DNA of 6,137 bases, taken from contig CAYOVG010000391.1 of assembly GCA_964407285.1 (NCBI GenBank), positions 1-6,137 on the forward strand. The letters are read 5' to 3'. Under the pieces are notes generated by a model. The model did not search any database, was not told where the DNA came from, and saw only the letters and a list, made by a program, of their open reading frames with translations. The position numbers and the translations under genes were made by a program. Shown in pieces: positions 5,580-6,137 of this stretch. Every line of letters begins with the position of its first letter. The stretch's first letter is position 1. Origin of the DNA: CAYOVG01 sp964407285 (GTDB lineage: Bacteria > Desulfobacterota > Syntrophobacteria > Syntrophobacterales > Syntrophobacteraceae).

Positions 5580-5587
5580 TGATGGGT

Positions 5588-6137
5588 ATGGAGGATTTGG
5601 GGAACGGGAACGGCGCGGCCATGGATTCGGATGATTCGAACGGGCTCCATGAGCGTGTGAATGCGCCGACGTACTACGTCGGTATCGGGGCTTCGGCGGG
5701 CGGACTCGAGGCTATCGAGTCCTTTTTCGCCCACATGCCCCACAAGACCGGTCTCGCCTTCGTTGTCGTCCAGCACCTTTCGCCGGATTACAAGAGCCTC
5801 ATGGTGGAGCTTCTGTCCAAGCGGACCCCGATGCCCGTATTCAGAGCGGAAGAGGGGATGCTCGTGGAGCGGGACAGCGTCTATCTCATTCCCCCCAAGA
5901 AGAACCTGACCATCTTTCACGGCAGGCTGCTCCTGAGCGAACAGGACCACTCCAGGGCCATCAACCTCCCCATCGACGTCTTTCTGCGCTCTCTCGCCGA
6001 GGACCAGGGCGACAAAGCCATCGGAGTGATACTCTCGGGGACCGGAAGCGACGGCATGCGGGGCATCCGGGCCATCAAGGAGGCTGGGGGCATGGTCATG
6101 GTGCAGGACCCCGAAACGGCCAAGTTCGACGGCATGC
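5588..6137 (+). CDS. CheB-type methylesterase domain, probable CheB-CheR hybrid (partial)
   Basis: The frame is open from ATG 5588 to the right edge, giving 183 residues with no stop, so the gene is cut by the window. A short acidic, Gly/Asn-rich head (1-27) leads directly into a CheB methylesterase domain. The catalytic triad is complete: Ser36 in GIGASAGG (32-39), His63 in VVVQHLSP (59-66) and Asp155 in SGTGSDGM (150-157). This domain removes methyl groups from chemoreceptor glutamates. There is no N-terminal receiver domain, unlike stand-alone CheB. The wording YYVGIGASAGGLEAIE and SRAINLPIDVFLRSLAED is typical of large CheB-CheR-PAS(-kinase) hybrids, so a CheR methyltransferase and PAS domains probably follow beyond 6137; that is inference. 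No other chemotaxis genes are in the window, and such hybrids often act outside the main chemotaxis pathway. Confidence 0.9.
   Translation, partial: MEDLGNGNGAAMDSDDSNGLHERVNAPTYYVGIGASAGGLEAIESFFAHMPHKTGLAFVVVQHLSPDYKSLMVELLSKRTPMPVFRAEEGMLVERDSVYLIPPKKNLTIFHGRLLLSEQDHSRAINLPIDVFLRSLAEDQGDKAIGVILSGTGSDGMRGIRAIKEAGGMVMVQDPETAKFDGM

Larger units (their letters stand above)
5228..5587. other. Divergent intergenic region, AT-rich core
   Basis: The region lies between the Bax-inhibitor start (-) and the CheB-type start (+). It is clearly more AT-rich than the genes, mainly at 5265-5350. It holds the - strand promoter and inverted repeat listed separately. TTTCG recurs every 9 bp at 5416, 5425 and 5434, which is weak. 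An open frame from TTG 5395 has no ribosome site and runs out of frame into the CheB gene, so it is not taken as a gene. I see no convincing + strand promoter for the CheB gene. Confidence 0.6.

Noticed and set aside
5395..5634. 79-codon frame from TTG in the second divergent region
   Set aside because: It has no ribosome site, is Arg/Gly-rich, and runs out of frame into the CheB-type gene.

Overview
The window is GC-rich chromosomal DNA that looks bacterial, with signalling genes and one oxidoreductase. It shows no transposase, phage gene, CRISPR array, tRNA or rRNA. A hybrid receiver-PAS-GGDEF-EAL protein, a Crp/Fnr-type regulator, a Bax-inhibitor-1 membrane protein and a CheB domain lacking its own receiver would suit a free-living, probably anaerobic deltaproteobacterium (Desulfobacterota or a syntroph relative). 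That placement is inferred from style and was not tested by a search.

Layout from left to right. A medium-chain (zinc-type) alcohol dehydrogenase on + (204-1190) converges on a large - strand gene (1229-3394). The - strand gene encodes a receiver-PAS-GGDEF-EAL protein in which the GGDEF motif is intact but the EAL and receiver active sites have lost key residues. A 460-bp divergent control region follows. It holds a perfect TTGACA -35 box, a perfect 7+6+7 dyad, heptamer direct repeats and a 23-codon leader ORF just upstream of a Crp/Fnr-family regulator on + (3857-4486). That gene converges on a - strand Bax-inhibitor-1 family protein (4526-5227), with a perfect 10-bp hairpin between the two stops. 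A second divergent region (5228-5587) carries a good sigma70-like promoter for the Bax-inhibitor gene, whose -35 box lies in the loop of an 8-bp inverted repeat. The + strand then opens a CheB-type methylesterase gene (5588 onward) that runs off the right edge and is probably the N-terminus of a CheB-CheR-PAS hybrid.

The genes alternate in orientation and form no multi-gene operon, so they are probably separate transcription units. The most plausible functional link is the divergent pair: a c-di-GMP-synthesising protein and a cyclic-nucleotide-binding-type regulator sharing one control region. I found no clear new multi-gene system. The points most worth checking are the degenerate output and input domains of the hybrid protein, the His-to-Glu change at the dehydrogenase metal site, and the leader ORF plus dyad in front of the Crp-like gene.
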